A stretch of DNA of 64,000 nt from Actinernus sp. WN-2022 (lineage: Eukaryota; Cnidaria; Anthozoa; Actiniaria; Actinernidae): contig JAOWCC010000044.1 in assembly GCA_030867875.1 (NCBI GenBank), forward strand, positions 1,830,501 through 1,894,500. The letters are read 5' to 3'. A program made the translations under genes and the position numbers. This document shows, piece after piece, positions 22,560 through 33,833 of this stretch. Every line of letters begins with the position of its first letter. The stretch's first letter is position 1. The notes beneath the pieces were generated by a model, which was not told where the DNA came from, did no database searches, and was given only the letters and a program-made list of their open reading frames with translations.

Positions 22560-22770
22560 GTGCCAAAAAGAGTACAGGAAAAGAAAGATTTCTCACGAAA
22601 CTGAAATCCAAGAACAAACCAGGCTTCAAAAAGAAAGAGAGTGCAGAAAAAGAAAGATTTCTCAGGAAACCGAAATCCAAAAACAAACCAGGCTTAAAAA
22701 AAAAAGAGTGCAGAAAAAGAAAGATTTCAAAGGAAATAGAAATCCAAAAACAAACCAGGCTTCACATTTC
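22560..22770 (+). repeat. About 66-bp tandem repeat encoding Lys/Arg-rich units (3 copies)
   Basis: Copies begin near 22568, 22634 and 22703. Each contains gaaaaagaaagatttctcag followed by aaac-gaaatccaaaaacaaaccaggctt. They encode basic repeats (KRKISQETEIQKQTRL) in one frame. Indels change the frame between copies. They continue the broken protease gene and resemble the charged repeats that follow such protease domains in mobile-element proteins. Confidence 0.6.
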
Positions 22771-23194
22771 CATTTATTTACCTTGTAATGACAGATCAGT
22801 ACACTCCGCTCCAAAAAAACAGTATGCAAAATCTTATATTTTGGTCTGAAATAGGGTCACCGCTTGCAGACACAGGTGGTGCACCCCCACCCAAAATCTC
22901 TGATGGGCCCTCAGCTTTACATTTGTATTACAAAAGCAGTAGACACACTTACCCACTGGGTACCTATTTTTTTTCATAAATTATCAACTATTGGTTGCAC
23001 AATCTATAATAATTATTACTTGTAGTTGTTTAAAACTACAGAAACTTGCAAATCATTACCAATACACTACACAATAGCTCTATGCATCTCGTCGCAGCAC
23101 TTCACTTTCTATTAGAAACTTCTAGACTTAAACGTTTTTTTTTTACGGTAACTCTAACCCTCTAAAACAGAGGTAATGAATGATTATTTATTTG

Positions 23195-24000
23195 TCTCTT
23201 TTAACAGTCAAACACAGCAAAGAAAAATTCAAGTCAAAAGAGCATCTAGTGTAAGTACACGTTTAAGAATACAGTCCAAAGAGTTTGTAAATAGTGTTTA
23301 TAGGCTTGACATTGTTGTAGGATTGTCTTATAATAACGTTTGAGAGTCCAAAATGATGGTAGCGTGTTGAAACAGTTTAGCGCTAGTTTTGGTAAACCTT
23401 GTAAATTCACGAGCTTCATATATTTACACTAAGAAAAAACATTAAAGTTTAAGAACACAATCCATAGAGAGGTATTAATGTTTATTTATATGTTTCTTTT
23501 AACAGGCAAACACAGCAAAGACAAATTCAAGTCAAAAGAGCATCTAGTGTAAGTACACGTTTAAGAATACAGTCCAAAGAGTTTGTAAAGAGTGTTTATA
23601 GGCTTGAAATTGTTGTAGGATTATCTTATAATAACGTTTGAGAGTCCAAAATGATGATAGCGTGTTCAAACAGTTTAGCGCTAGTTTTGGTAAAAACTTA
23701 TAAATTCATGAAATTCATAACTTTACCCTAAGAAAAGACGCTATAAAGTTTAAGAATACAGCCCAAAGAGTGTGTAAAGAGTGTCTATAGGCTTGAAATT
23801 GTTGTAGGATTGATTTTACAATAACGCTTGAGAGTCCAAATTGTCGCTAGCGTGTTCAAACAGTTTACCGCTAGTTTCGGTAAACCTTGTAAATTCACGA
23901 ACTTCATAACTTTGCCCATAGAAAAAACATTAAAGTTTAAGAACACAATACATAGAGTTTCTAAAGAGTTTTTTATAGTTTTGAAATTGTTGTAGGGAAT
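23195..24000 (+). repeat. About 188-bp tandem repeat inside the intron region of the RING gene
   Basis: The unit tttaagaatacagtccaaag begins near 23262, 23447 (variant), 23560, 23748 and 23936 (variant). It contains ggcttgaaattgttgtagga and a cagtttagcgctagttttgg phrase. The first and third units are each preceded by a copy of a 43-bp exon with splice signals. Confidence 0.75.
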
Positions 24001-24380
24001 ATGGACATGTTAAACTTCACAACATTGTCATAACATGACAATTTGCTTGATTCACAGATGTCCCAATGCCAAATCAATTGCGAGGAAAGATACTCCAGCT
24101 GGGGTATGGTATCCCTACCTTGTTGCAGGACACCTATCCATGAGGAATGTTTGGTGCAATACATTTATAGAAACAATAAGTTAGACTGTCCCAACTGTGC
24201 CAGGAAACTGTACCCCGTTAATGAGATGGATCACTTACCAGACCGCGCCCATGAAGGGTACACATACATACGGCTACGACACACCCACTTTCATATACCG
24301 GCGGGGTTGCAACCTATAAGGAGAATGAACAGGAGAGACTGGGCAAATGTAGACGCACAAAGGCTGGCCGTAACATGGTA
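23208..24380 (+). CDS. RING-variant zinc-finger gene, 5'-partial model, truncated by a LINE fragment
   Basis: Candidate exons are two copies of a 43-nt exon (23208-23250 and 23506-23548, each with TTAACAG before and GTAAGTAC after) and a last exon from 24058 (after GATTCACAG). The last exon encodes MSQCQINCEERYSSW, then LPCCRTPIHEECL and LDCPNCARKL. Its C-x3-C, C-C, H-x2-C and C-x2-C spacing is a RING-type cross-brace variant, so an E3 ubiquitin-ligase role is plausible. Each 43-nt exon joins in frame to the last exon, but using both would shift the frame. The 3' end runs into LINE C near 24375, so the final codons before TAA at 24393 are probably not original. Confidence 0.5.
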
Positions 24381-24977
24381 CTGTTTGGAATAAGTTTACG
24401 GAACCTAATCATAACATTAAATTGGTTGTTTACTTTTTTACATATGGTTGTGATGTACTCCTTGAAGCTCAGTTCATTATCTAATGTCATGCCTAGAAGA
24501 TCCAGTTTGTCTTTTACTGGAAAGGAAAAGTCAAGCTGAGAACTGCCCAACACCATTGCTTGATGCTTAGTTGGGTTAGCGATCATTCCATTTTTTTGAC
24601 ACCAAGAGTTGGCTATGTGGACATCATGCTGCATGCGACTGTTAATTTCAGTTAGGTCCTTATCAGAGTAGTACAGTTGTCCGTCATCCGCATAAACATT
24701 CAGTTTCACTAATTTAATGTGAAAAAATAAGTCGTTGATAAATATGTTAAAAAATGTTGGGCCTAGAACGCTTCCCTGAGGCACGGCTCTCTTCACCACA
24801 TCCCACTTCGAGAAAGTATCTCCTATCTTGACTCGTTGCATTCTGCCGGATAGATAATCCTTAAGAAGAGCAGAACTACTATCGCTGACCCCATACGCCT
24901 TCAGCTTCGCAAGTAATAACGCGTGCGGAATGGTGTCAAATGCCTTCGATAAATCCATTGACACCACGGCTATCGTT
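24376..24977 (-). pseudogene. LINE C: reverse-transcriptase palm fragment
   Basis: This minus-strand piece reads VSMDLSKAFDTIPH, AVPQGSVLGPTFFNIFIND, VYADDGQLYYS and LGMTLDNELSF, the ordered palm motifs of a CR1/jockey-like reverse transcriptase. Both ends are cut: there is no endonuclease upstream and no C-terminal domain downstream. The frame is open, but the fragment is far too short to act. It abuts the first Polinton element on its right and cuts the RING gene on its left. Confidence 0.8.
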
Positions 24978-25016
24978 TAAGTGACCTATCTCTGAAAATA
25001 ATTGTATGTCTGTCCA

Positions 25017-28000
25017 AAAACCCAGCTTCATGCTTCACTCTGTTTGAATCTGTGTTGCAAGGCCATCAACATCAACAAGGGCTACCCTATTTTGAGAGAG
25101 AGGTCATGGAGATCAAGATCGCCGAGTTGGTGGGAGATTTGGGTGATGCTGAAGACACACCTTGGGGTGATGTTCAAGTCTTGAGCAGTTGGATGGGTCA
25201 GCAATGGTTGTTCTAGAGTATGAGAATGATGATACCCCTGTTTTCAGTTCTACGGAAGGAGAGACCCCTTTGTACATTTACAAAGTGGGTCTTAACTATC
25301 ATTATGTAGTCAAGCCTCATTATTTGAAACATTACCGTGAACAAAAGAAATTCTGTGATAAGTGTCACCACTTCTTCTATACCCATCGGGGTCACCTCTG
25401 TCATTCCAGGAAAGAGCTTAACAAGAAAGGCATCTCTATCAAGGGTAAGAATAAGCGCAGCATGCAGGTTAACGTCATTAATACGAATGACCGTATCGAT
25501 GCCAAACGATCTATCATCCGTATACAAAATGACGACGAACTCTGCTGCGCCAGGGCTATTGTGACGGCGATCCAGCTTGAGAAAGGGGTGCGATACCGTG
25601 ATTTAAGAGAGGAGACAGTCAAGGCTCGACAGCTACACGAGGATGCGGGTGTACCTCTGGGACCGTGCGGGCACCCAGAGCTAAAAAAGTTCCAGGATTA
25701 TCTAATTTTTCAGGGAATCCAAATTAAAGTGTTTGATCGTATGTTGAACTGTTTGACCTTTGTGGGCGATGTAAAGAGTCATACAACCCACAAGACGGTG
25801 TCCCTTTACTTCCACGATCTCCATTATGACGTCATATGATCCATGTCGAGTTTTCTGGCCACGGCATATTACTGCACAACCTGTGATAAGGGGTACACAG
25901 ATCAACAAAGACACAAGTGTACTAAAAACTGTGCTTATTGTCGCACGAGTGCCTGTGATGATGATAAAAAGAACAGGGCCTCCTGGAACTTTTGTGGTAG
26001 TTGTCATAGGAATTTCCCAACTCAGCTGTGCTTCAATAAGCACAGACAAACTACAAATCACAGCCTATACCCGCTAAGAAGAAGAAGAAGAAAAAGAAAA
26101 CATCTCTTAGTTACAGCACCTGTCAACGCTACCAAGTATGTCAAGAGTGCTACCGTTTGGTCGACTTGAAAGGATGGCAGAAAATTAAAGACCACACATG
26201 TGGAGCTTATGAATGCAGGTGTTGCAAAGAAGAGGTGTTACCTGGACATTTGTGTTATGTTCAACCTGTTAAGAATACATATGATGATGATGAAGCAGAA
26301 GAAATGGTTGAGATGGAGGATGAGGAGGATGAAGGTTTTTCATACTGTTTCTTTGATTTTGAAACCCTGCCATTCGAACCACAGCATACCGTCAACCCCG
26401 CTGTGGCCATCAAGGTGTGTGATCTGTGCGCCGAAGAGGATGTCACAATTGCTTGTGAGAACTGTGGGATTCGAAAGCATGTGTTCCGGGACATAGAGTC
26501 ATTTTGCACCTGGGTCTTTGTTCCCACCCACAAAGACGTGATCTTCATAGCACATAACCTGAAGGGCTACGATTATTATCCCATCTTAGAGTGGCTCATG
26601 AAGAAAGGAGAACTACCCGAGGTTATATACCAAGGTGGCAAAGCTATCTACATCAGACATAGGGAGTTTAACATCCATTTCAAGGACAGTCTTTGCTTTC
26701 TACCTATGCCTCTAGCTAGCTTTGCCAAAACCTTTGGGTTATCCTCCTCAAAATATATATTCCCGTCTTCTTCAACCGGTTGGGAGTGGATCCAGTAAGC
26801 GGTCAAGAGTTCCAAACCTATGTGGGCCCCTTACCCGATCTTCGCTACTATGGTTTGGACAATCTGACTAAGGACAAGGCGGATCAAGTAAAGGAATGGC
26901 ACCGACAGGAAACCTTGCAAGGGTATGTCTTCAACATGCAGGAGGATATGTTGTTCATGAAGGAGTTTCAAGTGGATCCCTTCACGCAGTGCTTCACCAT
27001 AGCTTCCACCTGTATGAGGACCTATCGCAAGCACTTTATCAAGAAATAAACCATTGGAGTCATACCATGTCAAGGGTACAGAGCTCAAGACGTGCAATCC
27101 ACCATAGCCCTTCAATGGTTGCATCTGGAGGAGCTCAAGACAGGGCTTGTTTATCAAAAAGCCACCTCGCCTCAAGGAGAAGCCATGCTGGCCCAAGCCA
27201 AGGTGGATGGATATCATGCCGGAACCAACACGATGGTGCAAGTCCATGGTTGCTATTTTCATGGGTGTCCCACCTGCTTCAAGGAAAACACCTTTAACAG
27301 TCTACTGCAGAGTCGTATGGAGGACCTCTGTACAAAGACTCGTATGAGGACGGAACGTTTACGTTCACACGGTTACAACGTAGTTGAAGTTTGGGAACAC
27401 GATGTGAAGGAAAGGGTTCTGCTTTATCTAAAAGCCAACCCCAACTTCAAGTTCCCACCCAACATCCAGGAGCGTGAACCTCTACACCCCCGCGAGGCTT
27501 TGTGTGGCGGCCGTACTAATGCTTCCCCTCTATCATAAGGTGGGCCCTGGTGAGAAGATTCACTACGTGGACTTCACCTCTCTATACCCGACGGTCATGA
27601 GAAACAAGAGGAACACAGACCCCGACATCCTGTGGGGCATCCAGAGATCAAAACAGAAACCCTCACCCTTGACGATGTGAGGAATAGTTATGGAATTAAC
27701 AAGGTGAAAATATTACCCCCACAAGACTTGTTCCATCCGGTGCTTCCCTACAAATGTGGAGGAAAGTTAACTTTCCCTCTTTGTCGCACCTGTGTAGAGC
27801 AGAGCCAACAGACACATTGTCACCATACCGTGGAAGAACGCGCCTTGCTCAGTGTCTGGTGCACTCCGGAACTTCTCAAGGCTTTGGAAAAAGGGTACAC
27901 TATCCTCGCTGTGTATGAAATCTACCATTATCCTACCACCAGCAAAGATCTTTTTAGTGAGTACATCAAGAGGAACCTGAAGATAAAACAGCAAGCATCA

Positions 28001-28819
28001 GACTGGCCCTCTTGGTGTGTCACTGAAGAGGACAAGCAACGTTATATCGCCCACTACTTGGCTGAGGAAGGGATTGCCCTAGAATATGACAAGATAACCC
28101 ATAATCCAGGCCTCCGACAAGTAGCGAAACTGTTGCTGAACAGCCTTTGGGGGAAATTTGGACAGAATCCCAACATGACAAAGACAGTCTACATCAGGGC
28201 TCCTGCCGAGTACTTTAAGTTGATGTATTCTGATAGGGTGGATGTGTCTAGCATCTTGTTCCTCAATGACGAGCTAGTGGAGATCCGTTACGAGGATAAG
28301 GATATGTTTACCCCAGACAACTTCAACGTCAATGTCGTGACTGCCGCGTTTGTCATCTCCATGGCGCGATTGAAACTGTACGATATTCTGGATCAGCTTC
28401 AAGAACGTGTAGTCTACTATGAGACAGACTCTGTGATATACACAACTCTACCTGGTGAACAGGATGTTCCTCTAGGTGATTTCCTGGGTGATTTAACTTC
28501 CGAATGTAAACCTGGGGATTATATCACTGGACACTCCACTGGACCCAAAGCCTATGCCTACAACACGTATATGGGATATGGTGATGTAAAATGTAAGGAA
28601 ATCATCCTTAACCGTGATACGGAGCAGCAGGTGAACTTCACCAACATGCAAGCTTTGGTGGATGGGATCTGTGCCTCAAAGACCGTAACGTACCCTAATA
28701 AAATTGTGAGGGATACCAAACAAGGTGTTCCGGATGGTCTACACCAAGAGGGTACACCAAGAGTACCATACCTTACCCTATGGACACAAAGACATACTTT
28801 AAACTCTATATATAACTAA
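25017..28819 (+). pseudogene. polB: Element 1 protein-primed DNA polymerase B, broken
   Basis: An N-terminal region holds a D-E-L-C-C-A-R segment (RIQNDDELCCARAIVTA) and several Cys/His clusters (CDKCHHFFYTHRGHLCH, YYCTTCDKGY, CRCCKEEVLPGHLC). ExoI is FDFETLPF and ExoII AHNLKGYDYYPIL. The HGCYFHGCPTCF signature follows. Pol motif A is YVDFTSLYPTV, motif B KLLLNSLWGKFG and motif C YYETDSVIY. Breaks are a frameshift near 25208, stops at 25837-25839 and 27047-27049, and frameshifts near 26075, 26755, 27535, 27640 and 28745. The ExoIII motif seems deleted near 26940, and motif C has Glu where the first catalytic Asp is expected. It is the replicase of the element, now inactive. Confidence 0.85.
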
Positions 28820-28977
28820 ATATCTAAATCTATAAACTCTAAAGACTATAAAAAAAACTATAAGAGGTGTATGTAAACTCTATAAAGTCTCATTTGAAAT
28901 CATAACCCGTAGAGTGTTGTATGTAAAAATGAGACTTCCTGCCTTGAGTGACATTTCTCAGCGATTACGGTGTCTGA
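28820..28977 (+). other. Spacer between PolB and integrase remnants of element 1
   Basis: This is an AT-rich spacer with repeated ataaactctaaa phrases near 28805-28880. It probably holds the end of PolB and the lost start of the integrase. No ATG with a continuing frame into the integrase was found. Confidence 0.4.
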
Positions 28978-29754
28978 TTGCGTGTTGCGGAGGACGTGTG
29001 GTGGTGGTGCGTACAGGGGAAGAGGAAGCGGATGGTCATCAAGGGAAAGAAGAATATATTACCAACCTCTAAGAAATTGAACAAGGATAACGATGTGTTG
29101 CACGATATTTATTATGAACCTCGCAACCCTGCAGGTTATGCGGGGTTGGAAACGGTCACACAGGCGGCCAAGAAACAGACTGTTCCTAGAAAAAGGGTGA
29201 AAACATGGTTGCAGGAACAACCCACGTATACGTTACATAAGCCTGTTAGAAAGAACTTTAAACGTAGTAAAGTGTTTGTCAATGGACGGGATGAAACATG
29301 GCAAGCGGATATTGTCGATATGCAGAAACTGAGTCGTGTTAATAAAGGTTACAAGTACCTGTTGACGGTGATTGATGTGTTATCCAAATATGCGTGGGTG
29401 CAAGCTCTAAAAAACAAATCTGGACATCAAGTCATGCAAGCATTTCAAACCATTTTCGCTCAAGGCCGACAACCGATGAAACTGCAAACAGATTAAGGTA
29501 AAGAATTCTTGAATGGGACATTTCAAACCTTTTTGAAAAAAAATCAAGTGCACTTTTACACCACCCATTCCTTCATGAAGGCTCAAATTGTGGAACGTTT
29601 CAGCCGTACCTTGAAAGGATATATGTTTCGTCATTTCTACAAAGTGGACAATCACCGTTATGTGGACGCTTTGCAAGACTTTGTGTCGGCCTACAATCAC
29701 CGCAAACACCGGTCTATAGGTATGCCTCCCGCAGAAGTGACTGACTCCAATCCC
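28978..29754 (+). pseudogene. int: Element 1 integrase (retrovirus-like, DDE), broken and C-terminally truncated
   Basis: An N-terminal part with IYYEPRNPAGYAGLE and TWLQEQPTYTLHKP resembles the N-terminal region of Polinton integrases. The core has TWQADIVDM (first Asp), LLTVIDVLSKYAWV, then KLQTD (second Asp) immediately before an in-frame TAA at 29494-29496. The next segment has KAQIVERFSRTLKGYM (Glu) and YNHRKHRSIGMPPAEV. The usual C-terminal chromodomain-like region is missing: the frame passes directly into the capsid-like protein at 29755. The original start is not clear. Confidence 0.8.
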
Positions 29755-30612
29755 ATGTTACATGGGAACAATACACCTGGGGATTTTACGATCACCTTGA
29801 AAGAACCTTTGGTATTTACAGACCCGCGACAATGGCGTGTGAGTGTCTCTCATTTGGTGTTGCCCCCGAAAGACATCTTGCTGGATATCGACGAGTCGTT
29901 GGATTATTTCATTGCTTATCAAAATCAGGACATCATGGTGACAGAACTGCAAATCATAAAACCTAACCGTTACAGCACAGTGGGAGAATTGGTACGACAT
30001 TTGAATGAAGGCCCTCTGAGAATCATTTACGAATTGAACGCTCCGCATTTTACGTTTGATGGTTCCACATTTGCGAGCAAAGGTACTCGTTACAAATTGG
30101 AATGGAACACTGTGACACATTGCGCCACCTTAACGTGGGATGCCGAGTTAGGGTTGAGGCTGCTATTTTCGAAAAAGTTGGCACAACTCATAGGTATGGA
30201 TAACTTACCCACCATTCACATCGATGGAATATTAGCCCCTTGGAATGACCCCGTGTACAATGTGAATGGTATTATAAACTTTAACAGACCAGGAGGCACC
30301 AGCAAACGAATTCGTGTGTACCGTTACAACCCCTTATTCATAGAACAGGAACAACACGTAGGGAAAATGGTCGCTCCAGACATTCCTTTTGGAAAGTTGG
30401 GTTTAAAGGATTCCTCAACAGTCATGGTGTTTCTGGAAAATGCGGTTACACCCTCAGTAATTTTGGGGTCATTACAACCGTTGGTGGGTTATTTTACAAA
30501 CATGAAAGATGGTTATAAAGAACCCGAGCACACCACCTGGCATCATGTTAATGCAGGGTACTTGAAAGATCTACACTCAACTATTCTTCTGGGCGCAGCA
30601 TCGTGGGTTTAA
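29755..30612 (+). CDS. Element 1 capsid-associated protein candidate
   Basis: A start at ATG 29755 is chosen because residues before it belong to the integrase. The 285-aa frame opens with TPGDFTITLKEPLVF and WRVSVSHLVLPP, then has a beta-rich body with DYFIAYQNQDI and NPLFIEQEQHVGKM. Proteins of this style (an N-terminal strand pair, then a beta-rich body and a closing domain) accompany capsid genes in cnidarian Polintons. I suggest a minor capsid or fibre role. The C-terminus is probably frameshifted near 30590: the same region in another frame continues toward 30640, where the next gene begins. No enzymatic motif is visible. Confidence 0.45.
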   Translation: MLHGNNTPGDFTITLKEPLVFTDPRQWRVSVSHLVLPPKDILLDIDESLDYFIAYQNQDIMVTELQIIKPNRYSTVGELVRHLNEGPLRIIYELNAPHFTFDGSTFASKGTRYKLEWNTVTHCATLTWDAELGLRLLFSKKLAQLIGMDNLPTIHIDGILAPWNDPVYNVNGIINFNRPGGTSKRIRVYRYNPLFIEQEQHVGKMVAPDIPFGKLGLKDSSTVMVFLENAVTPSVILGSLQPLVGYFTNMKDGYKEPEHTTWHHVNAGYLKDLHSTILLGAASWV

Positions 30613-30632
30613 ACTTTGAAAGGAAACCAGTC

Positions 30633-31961
30633 ATGGATCAATAATTAGTGTTGGTGATCTCGAACAGAGACAGTGAAAACCAACACCCCGGAAATACGAA
30701 GCATCATTGGATGGTTGATTTACCGATGGAATTAAACTTTGATGCAGGCGAATGGGAAATGGGAATGCAAAGCATTAGCTACCCTTCCTCCAACAAGACA
30801 TTTGCAACCACTCACCCTCTACGTAACTTTGGAATCATTCGGTATGGTACCAACGATCAACCGAATGTATATCCTACTGATTCCATTTCTACAGGATGGG
30901 GTACCACCTGGCGTGTGGGTATACCCAAGAACGTCACCATTCACCCTATGCTGCTTCCCAATATGGAATATGTGGATCCGGATGTGTTGTTGTATGACAT
31001 GCAGCAACTAATAAACATAGCAACGGGGCCTTTCAACATCACGTATCAAAACAACAAGTTCACCTATTACATGACGTTAATCCAAAAATGGGTCACAGTC
31101 AAATTGAAACCTGGATCCTACATGGCGAATAATATCGGACCACGGTTGAACAAGCACGATATAACGTTACAATTCCATTTAAACAACACCACGAAACGGC
31201 TTGAATTCACATTGAATCGTGGACATGGTGTCAGGATAGATGACCAATCGATTCTAAAGTTTTTGGGATTCGCTACTGCTACCCATGATGACGATATAGG
31301 GCATGCTCCTAGAACCATTACGTGCACACGTGCTCAGAATCAGAACGACTTTAACGGTTATGTACGTTTGGCACGAGGACACTAAAATCATTTCATTCTA
31401 CAACAAGCGGGTCGTTATGTGTTTTACATATCCGATGCTCTCAGACGGGCATTGTCTTTAGACACCAGTCCCACTATCACCTGGAAAGAAATCAATGTGA
31501 ATGGGGAAAAGATGTATGCGCTGAACAATTTTCCCTACGACCCTAATGAAATCTGGAGAAATCCTGTATCGGTCTCTTTGGTCCCCAACCACTACGAACC
31601 CATGGGATTTGGAGAAAGCACCCAAGCTGCCCACATCACCACAGCATCCTTTAATGTGAGTTTCTACAACACCTTCACCACCCATCTGGATGACCTGTTC
31701 GTCTATTGTCCCTCCTTGACCAGCTCGTTTGTGGGGAACCAGTTTTCTCCTTTGTTGGATGTGTTACCGGCCAAGGGAAAGGAGACACACATGCTGAAGA
31801 CCTATGCTTATGAATTTAAACATCCACGATACCATGGGATTGCGTTCACTAATTTCCGCAGTCTGGAGGTGTATATAATAGACCAACAAGGACATTGCGT
31901 TCAGTTTCGTGACGGTGTCGTGACCATTAAACTACACATACGTCCTAAGACATACGGATGA
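30633..31961 (+). pseudogene. Element 1 penton/jelly-roll-type capsid protein candidate, two in-frame stops
   Basis: The ATG at 30633 is followed by an in-frame TAA at codon 4 (30642-30644). A second TAA lies at 31383-31385, and the frame is otherwise open to TGA at 31961. The N-terminal part has SNRDSENQHPGNTKHH and GEWEMGMQSISYP, a pattern shared by many cnidarian Polinton virion proteins. The C-terminal part has DLFVYCPSLTSSFVGNQ, PLLDVLP, FRSLEVYIIDQQGHCVQF and VVTIKLHIRP, a typical closing beta domain. A vertex (penton) role is inferred from the gene set. The next gene overlaps by ATGA. Confidence 0.55.
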
Positions 31962-32457
31962 ACACATTAACCATGCCTCCCTTTCCCATCTACATTGGCG
32001 GAGGGCGTGGCAGCCAAGGTATGCGGGGCAGAGGATTTGGATCCCTTTTTCGTGGTCTGGTGAAAATAGCTGTACCTCAAATAAAAAGCGGTTTGAAAGT
32101 GTTGGGTCGTGAAGCCCTGGGGACAGCCATGAATGTGGGGAACGATGTAATGAATACGTGAAAGCAGCCCTGAAAGACCGGTCTCTGGAAACCGCCAACA
32201 GCTTGAAACATAGAGCCATTGAACATACCAAGGACACATTTTCTGGAGGCATGAGTAATCAAACGGTTGCTCGCGTCGGTAATAAAAGGGGTAACCGTAA
32301 ACGTAAACAGCCACAAAGCAGAACATCCCCAAAGCAGAACATCCCCAAAGCAGAACATCCCCAAAGCAGAACATCCCCAAAGCAGAACATCCCCAAAGCC
32401 GAAGTACCAGAGAAAAGGCGGTCAGAAAAGAAGAAAAAGGAACCAAGACATCTTTGA
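31958..32457 (+). pseudogene. Element 1 core/pX-like minor virion protein, frameshifted
   Basis: The N-terminal part is Gly/Arg-rich (IYIGGGRGSQGMRGRGFG), then an amphipathic stretch with LFRGLVKIAVPQIKSG. A frameshift near 32158 separates it from a part with KDRSLETANSLKHRAIEH and a Lys/Arg-rich end (RGNRKRKQPQ). Polinton and adintovirus-like elements carry comparable small basic proteins likened to adenovirus core or membrane-active proteins. The start ATG overlaps the stop of the preceding gene. A 16-bp repeat near the 3' end changes frame with each copy, so the C-terminus is uncertain. Confidence 0.5.
32322..32398 (+). repeat. 16-bp tandem repeat (about 5 copies) inside the core-like gene
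   Basis: The unit ccccaaagcagaacat is repeated about five times almost without change. Because 16 is not a multiple of three, each copy shifts the frame and three copies return to it. Expansion or contraction therefore changes the C-terminal reading frame of the overlapping protein. Confidence 0.9.
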
Positions 32458-32466
32458 TTATTAGAG

Positions 32467-33832
32467 ATGATTGGAAGACGTTCTGTGCAAACGGCTCCTA
32501 AAGTAGAGTTGGAGACTCGTACGGTGTTTGTGGAAAAAACCTCAAGTAACTGAACTATTCAATGTTCTACCTGTAGAAGATTCGGTGATTGATGGACGTT
32601 GGCAAGATTATTACCCTTATTCCACTTCATGGAGCCCTCTGGAATTCAACATTCCTGCCTCTTCCGATTTCCGAGACCCTTCACAGACTGAGTTTCATAT
32701 CACCATCAAGATCGTGGCCTCCAATGGCGGTAATCTAGGAGACAAAGTCAAAACAGCAGCCATCAACAATGTGGGACATTCCCTAATCAAGTCCTTTGAT
32801 ATTCTGATGAACGACGTCAGTGTAGAAGAAATCACAGGACATTATGCTTGGAAGGCTTACATGAGCAACCTACTGAATTTTGATGCTACTAAGAAAAACA
32901 GTGGCCTACAGTTAGAGGGGTGGCATGATGATATGGCTGGGCGTATGGATACAGTGGACACCACGGTAGACATAGACCATGCCACTTACAATGCCGGACT
33001 GGTGGAACGGCGTGATTTGTATGCAGCCGGTTCTCATGAGCAAACATTTATCATTCAACCCATGCTAGATGTATTGCACACTCCCAGATTCATACCTCCA
33101 GGCATCGCTCTGAAAGCCCGTATTCTCTTCAATACGGATGCCTTCGTGCTCATGGATAGTGAAGCGAATCATTCTAAGATTATTAAAGTTAGTGCGAAGC
33201 TCAGGATGCGTGAAGTGCAAGTATCCAAAAAATTACACGAACAAGTGGAAACTCTTCAGTATCAAGGCATGCACACGATCCAACTCCCCATCCGTACCGT
33301 GAAACCCATTACCCGACGTGCAGCCCGAGATACCTCGGAACTCAACCTCACCAACCTGTTCATGGGGTCCGTCCCTGACCGTATGTCCATCGTTCAAATG
33401 TCACAAGCCGCCTATGACGGGGCTTTTGACAAGAACCCCTACAATTTTCAACCTTTTGGGATCAAAGAGCTCCAGGTGACCCGTGATTGTCTAGAAGCTC
33501 CTCTACCACGCATCGAATTCAAATCCCATGATTATGTGCAAGGGTTTCAGACGCTTTACACAGGCACTGGGGACATGTGGCGTGGTAAGTCCAACGGTAT
33601 AAAACGAAAAGACTATGCCCATGGTTATACCATATTTGTGGTGGACTTTACCCGAGACGGTAGCGGAGCGCTCACCGATTACGTGTACCGCAGAAATGAT
33701 GGTGTAGTCAATGTGAAGATGCGTTGGAACCCTATACTACCTGAAAATGTGGTGATTATGTTCTTCCCAGAGTTTGAAAACGACATACAGATTGATGGTC
33801 GTAAAAACCCGACGCTGAGACGTAACTTTTAA
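32467..33832 (+). pseudogene. mcp: Element 1 major capsid protein (DJR, F54H12.2-like family), one frameshift
   Basis: The ATG at 32467 opens MIGRRSVQTAPKVELET. Within an A6 run near 32533 the frame is lost, and the body continues from 32528 to the stop at 33832. Family signatures include ELFNVLPVEDSVIDG, SPLEFNIPAS, HSLIKSFDILMNDV, YAWKAYMSNLLNFD, GMHTIQLPIRTVK and ILPENVVIMFFPEFEND. The family is the Polinton major capsid protein, annotated in animals as F54H12.2-like. Its 434-aa body is near full length, and only this single break is seen. It would build the double-jelly-roll capsid shell. Confidence 0.85.
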
Positions 33833-33833
33833 A

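Noticed and set aside
22294..22849. Overlapping frames of 130 and 115 codons near the charged repeat
   Set aside because: They are antisense or shifted readings of the protease gene and its 66-bp repeat.
25213..26548. Minus-strand frames of 75-119 codons across the element 1 polymerase
   Set aside because: They oppose recognised polymerase motifs on the plus strand and show no family resemblance.
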